NCBI GenBank assembly: GCA_027605045.1
Contig: JAQFWX010000007.1
Span: 806,001-870,000 of the forward strand
Length of the DNA stretch: 64,000 nt
From: Phallus indusiatus
Lineage: Eukaryota > Basidiomycota > Agaricomycetes > Phallales > Phallaceae
Reading direction: 5' to 3'
This document shows, one piece after another, positions 60,104 through 64,000 of this stretch. Each line of letters begins with the position of its first letter. Positions within the stretch are counted from its first letter, which is position 1. The position numbers and the translations under genes are program-made. The notes beneath the pieces were generated by a model. That model ran no database searches, was not told the DNA's origin, and was given only the letters and a program-made list of their open reading frames with translations.

Positions 60104-62568
60104 TTGCTTTCGAGTGTCTTGATGCCATTTGTATCAGCGTGGGCGTGCGGAGTCCAGATCATTGTCAATAGGTAAATGCGCATGCACAATTGGCAATTGG
60201 CTATGGCCACGGATATCATGATCATTGGCCGTGGATGGCCCTCATGATCTGAAAAAAACTTACAAAAATTCCCGTCCCATCAATAATTGATTTAAGAGTT
60301 ATGAATGTGGTCGGTTTTTTCTTCTTCTTCTTTCCATTTCATTGCGGAATTCATGTTTCTGTCGATGATTTGCAACTATTATTTGATATTTTTTATCGTA
60401 TGTGCATGGGGCGCTGGTTAGGCTTTGCCTTTTAAATGAAACAACAATTTCATTGATGCCAGATGCCAGAGTGTTGTCCGAAGAGCATACCGTGACGGCA
60501 TAGGACATCTTTTTGTGATATTGCGTGTAGGCGCGTGGACATTAGAACTTTTCAATGTTCTCCTCAACGTACGTACATATGTCACGGTATGTACAGGTGT
60601 CAGCTAATTATTGTGTACATGCGATCGGCTATTAGACTATTAGTGTACGGCAACGAATGAATAACGGAACAAATGGAGATTTTCCAAGATCTCTCAATTG
60701 AAATATAGTGCGTGGTGACAATAATTGATTGTTCGGCTAGGAATAATCAGATTAGGCCAGGTCCAGTGAGATGTTTTTGTTTTTTTTTTGTTTCTTTTTA
60801 TTTTTATTTTTCCTCGGTTTTTCCTGATTCCTAATGTTGCACTCAGATTGCCACGAGGATATTTATACGACGATGGGCGCGACGGATACATCGATCATGT
60901 ACTATATACTCCGTAGAAGGCTATATAACTCGGTGCCTGCAAGGTGACACCCGCAGTCAAAGCTTTTTCTCCTTCCCATCGTCGTTTCTTATCCTTTTGC
61001 TAACGAGCTGGCAGGTTTTTACCCTTCATTCCAAGGCTAATACTTTACCGGTGCCGTTTTCCCTCCAACTGGGTGTCATTCATTCATTCATTCGCGTCGG
61101 TCTCCGGGACGCGCTAAAAGAAATTTTTCTTCTTCTCCTCATTTCGTTTCGTTTTCGTTTCTCAAAGACTTCCGATTCATTCATTCATTCGTTTGGCTAT
61201 ATATTCGTGGCGTGGTTCGTAGAAGATCGTGCAACTGCCAGTGGAGCCAGACTCTGAACCAGAACCAGAGCAATGCGGACGCTGGTTGTGGGGAGATGCC
61301 AGAAATGAAGATGGAGCTTAGCCTCGCGTCACGGTCCCATGCGGCCGTCATCCATGTCTGGCGTTATTTGTGCTTCAGGTTCGGTTTCATTCTGTTTAGT
61401 TTTACATACATATTATCGTCTTGACGATTTATTTAAGGGCGTTCGACATTCCGTTTTTTCCGACGTGAGCCTGTGCAAAAGTCGTTCGGTAGCTTTAGGC
61501 GAAGTCCGACAGCAGTGCTTTCTCTTTTTCTTCTTTGTCTTGTAGGCTTCAATCGGTTAAGCCAGTGGTCATCGCAGGCCTATGTGTGTCACATTGCCTT
61601 GGCTCATGAGCTATGTACGTCGTATGCCATGGCGTGGACATGCCTGTCTTAGATCTTTGGCAGGATTCGATGCGAACAGGGAATATGGCTGAGATCCACA
61701 GCTTCTCTATCGTACATTGCCATGCGCCATGGCATCTTATACCATACCCAGCCCACATGTTTCATTATTTTTTTTTCTTTCCCTCGGTCTGCGGCTCAGC
61801 AAGCTTTTGCGTAATTTGAAAAAGAAGGGCGGCCCGTGGACGTCATCATTCCGGATGCACATATGTATGTCCATATGCATGTGCATTGCAGTGTCATGAT
61901 GCCCATGATCGGTGCGAGGGTGGTGGTTGTCCGTATGGGTAGTTCTGAACCCTCCAGGCGTAAGTGCTACATATTTTATTTTGATTTGATAAGTATCAAT
62001 GTGGACTTTTCTAGATTGACATCTTTACATATCTTTTGTGATCGCGATGATCTCCGGATTGGGGCATGGCCATGGCCCTTGACCTGTGTGTGTCCTTAAC
62101 GCCTTACGTGGGTTGTCCCGATACGTATCGTCCTTGTACCGCCCCGGGACTGCCCTGGCTCTTGCATTTTTCTTTCTTCTCTCGGTTATTCTCTTTCTAT
62201 ATAAAACCGAGGATCGCCATTTGTTATTCTCTACCCCCACCCAACACCTTTTTGGTGGATATGGACCGCGCTACCTACTAATCGTCGTCGCATGCAACGT
62301 CCACGTCCGTAATCGCACTGGCATTTATTTATTGGATCAACCTCCGGATACCTGGAGTTGATTGGTTTGGTTTATTTATTCTCCAAAAACAAAAACGACA
62401 TGTTTGTCGAACGCGGGTCTTCAAAAAGACATCCGTTTATTTATGAGTATGGATTGACATTACGCTCTCCCGATGCATTACAGCAGCTAACCAAAGTTTC
62501 TCAGCATCTTCAACTTTCATATTTCGAAGAAAAAAAAACTAAATAATCAATGTACCACTATCGACATT

Positions 62569-62770
62569 CCACGATTGCATCTGTCTTCATCTATTCCAAG
62601 CATCTCATCTAGCATCTTTTCGGCATTCTCAATCAGCATTCGTCATCATCAACACTCGCATTTTTGCATCTGCATTTTCATCTACATTGTCATTCAGCAA
62701 TCTGTTTCGCATCTAGCATCAATATCATCATCAGCATCTCAACCTGCATCGCATCGCATCGTTTCACGCA
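62569..62770. repeat. GCATC/CATCA-rich degenerate repeat tract
   Basis: GCATC or GCATT words recur about fifteen times over 200 bases, ending with three in succession (GCATCGCATCGCATC). A perfect donor CAG|GTAAGA follows at 62778, so the tract may lie in a transcribed leader exon. Confidence 0.6.
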
Positions 62771-63061
62771 AAAATCAGGTAAGACCTCCGGTTTGCTCCT
62801 ACTCAACGTCCTGATCTCGGGCCTGACGACACTTCAGTATCCACAGACTACCATTCGTGCATTTCTTTGTCTCAATCCTGATTTCATTTCTGCATTCATC
62901 AAAACTAGTCTCGAAATATTATATGTTTTATATGCCATGTGTATGTTCTTGTTTACTGTACGTTCTTGAATTCAAGATATGAATTATGCAAAAAAAAAAG
63001 TATGCAAATTCTTAGAGAGTGAAATTGAATACTTGCACATGAATATGATGTCACATGCCAC

Positions 63062-63334
63062 ATGATGCATGATGCCTTTGGTCTGCGTCGTGCGATGCCC
63101 CTCCGAGTCAATGAACCCGATGTACCAGCTGACCTTTGTCTCATCTCATCTCGACCGTCGACAATCGGGCGCATTTTCTATTACCAGTTTCACGAAATAC
63201 GTTCTCCCGAAGCGTTCATCGCTCGCGATAACACTTTGATAATTGTCCGTCGTGCGGAAACCGTAATTCTTAAGAGGTTTCGAGGGTGCTCTTCTTTCCT
63301 GGATCCTGGGGCGCACAGCTGGGACCATCACTAA
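63062..63334 (+). CDS. Possible small ORF (90 residues), unrecognised
   Basis: MMHDAFGLRRAMPLRVNEPD to a TAA at 63332-63334. The composition is balanced (many Arg, Asp, Glu, Pro) and unlike the T-biased frames around it; it contains FYYQFHEIRSPEAFIARDNT. No motif and no splice partner is known. An intron with CAG|GTAAGA at 62778 could belong to the same transcript. Confidence 0.22.
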   Translation: MMHDAFGLRRAMPLRVNEPDVPADLCLISSRPSTIGRIFYYQFHEIRSPEAFIARDNTLIIVRRAETVILKRFRGCSSFLDPGAHSWDHH

Positions 63335-63767
63335 AGACGCTTTGAACTGGCGTCACAAGGTCACATCATGGTGACATGGCGTCCATCACCACGGCGTGGC
63401 ATACCCTGCTCACGCTGCGGGCATTTATCCCCCACATTGTCTCCTGTTACCATCCTTCGCCCATTCTGACGAGGGTTCCACAACCATTTTAAGTATGTGA
63501 CCTCTATTGACCTCGTCGTGGTCTCACATGACTTTATAAAATAGCTTTTTTGTAGATTATACCGTACACTCGAGCAAAATATATTTTATTTAACTTAAAG
63601 TCTATCATGATCAATCGAGAAACAATACAAACAATAACATTTCATCGCCGGTTGTCATGGGAGAGTACATCGTGAGCTAGCATTGGTGAGGCTGACTATA
63701 AACAGTGCCTAAGGCCCTGTACTCTTCGTCAGTTATGGACCCACAATGCGTTCACTAAAATAACTAC

Positions 63768-63868
63768 ACGTACGTGATCGCGTGATCAGCTGTGATCAGT
63801 CATCATTGTTTGTAAGAGCGCACGTGATCCTCACGTGACCAGTTTCTTGGCTATGTATAAGTATCAAG
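63768..63868 (+). promoter_or_regulatory. Cluster of CACGTGA/GTGATC motifs with a TATA-like element
   Basis: ACGTACGTGATCG, GCGTGATCAGCTGTGATCAG and CACGTGATCCTCACGTGACC occur within 75 bases, followed by TATGTATAAGTATC at 63854-63867. CACGTG is the core site of bHLH factors such as Cbf1 and Pho4. Likely the promoter of a gene starting near or beyond the right edge; inference. Confidence 0.45.
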
Positions 63869-64000
63869 AGTTGCGTCTCAATTGGACCATTGTACACTTT
63901 CCACTACTTCCCTTCCGATGCCACCAACTTCCAATCGCAGCTTGTACATCCCGCCCATCAGATTGGCCGTTATTGCTTTTCGATGAAGATACCTTTTGAT

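Larger units (their letters stand above)
58207..64000. other. Long region with no convincing gene
   Basis: About 5.8 kb. 58400-59280 is strongly pyrimidine-rich on the plus strand, with a TATATAAAA element (58581-58589) followed by a CATCACAGAAGCC-type leader, so an unrecognised transcript may start there. 59280-60180 is T-rich. A near-perfect inverted repeat (CCACGG/CCGTGG) sits at 60207-60234. No frame has a family motif; those at 59278-59790 and 61836-62099 are hydrophobic because of T richness. An ATG at 63918 opens only 22 codons before a stop and might be a first exon of a gene lying beyond the window. Confidence 0.5.

Noticed and set aside
60207..60234. Inverted repeat CCACGG/CCGTGG as a possible terminator or ncRNA
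   Set aside because: The stem is only six pairs with a 16-base loop, unlike a functional hairpin of a known class.
1..64000. tRNA, rRNA, CRISPR arrays, LTR retrotransposon or DNA transposon ORFs
   Set aside because: No B-box-type tRNA pattern, no regularly spaced repeats, and no reverse transcriptase, integrase or transposase motifs were seen by eye; a covariance-model or HMM search would be decisive.

Overview
The window is nuclear DNA of a filamentous basidiomycete, most likely an Agaricomycete (mushroom-forming) fungus. The genes are split by many short introns (mostly 45-65 nt, GTRNGT donors, CTRAY-like branch points). The gene families are typically fungal: a DUF6533-type membrane protein, type B carboxylesterase, GDSL esterase, Ssr4, a neurofibromin/IRA RasGAP and DCP1. 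There is no operon structure and no prokaryotic or viral gene. All functional calls rest on protein motifs read from spliced translations; no database was searched.

Layout. 0-9.1 kb (+ strand): the 3' end of a DUF6533-like integral membrane protein, a secreted type B carboxylesterase, a secreted calcineurin-like metallophosphoesterase, ribosomal protein eS12, and an RNase III-fold protein of the mitochondrial ribosome type (mL57/MRPL15-like). 10.1-12.1 kb: a YAP-binding/ALF4/glomulin-type helical protein. 12.1-16.1 kb is poorly coding, with a few spliceable fragments. 16.1-17.4 kb: an intrinsically disordered protein with a conserved-looking C-terminal domain. 17.4-26.7 kb is a gene-poor island whose only convincing gene is a GDSL/SGNH esterase (22.7-24.0 kb, minus); it also holds a diverged tandem duplication near 25 kb.

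26.7-31.8 kb is a compact minus-strand block: a DUF4048-like coiled-coil protein, mitochondrial ATP synthase subunit K (ATP19, recovered only by splicing an 8-nt and a 15-nt exon) and the tRNA uridine 2'-O-methyltransferase TRM44. A Ser-rich disordered protein follows on the plus strand (32.6-34.0 kb). After 4.8 kb of mostly non-coding DNA comes the largest gene, a neurofibromin/IRA-type Ras GTPase-activating protein (38.8-51.1 kb) with RasGAP and Sec14-PH modules. Then come the SWI/SNF-RSC subunit Ssr4 (minus), a small plus-strand ORF, and the mRNA decapping activator DCP1 with an exceptionally long disordered region (54.8-58.2 kb). The last 5.8 kb has no convincing gene; it is pyrimidine-rich with microsatellites and ends in a CACGTGA-rich possible promoter.

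The genes are mostly housekeeping or regulatory (translation, tRNA modification, mRNA decay, chromatin remodelling, Ras signalling, respiration) with secreted hydrolases interspersed. They do not form one pathway. I saw no clear new biological system. The points most worth a second look are the micro-exons of ATP19, an in-frame stopless intron in the RNase III gene, the stop-start overlapping upstream ORF at ssr4, the DCP1 architecture, and the two long apparently non-coding blocks.
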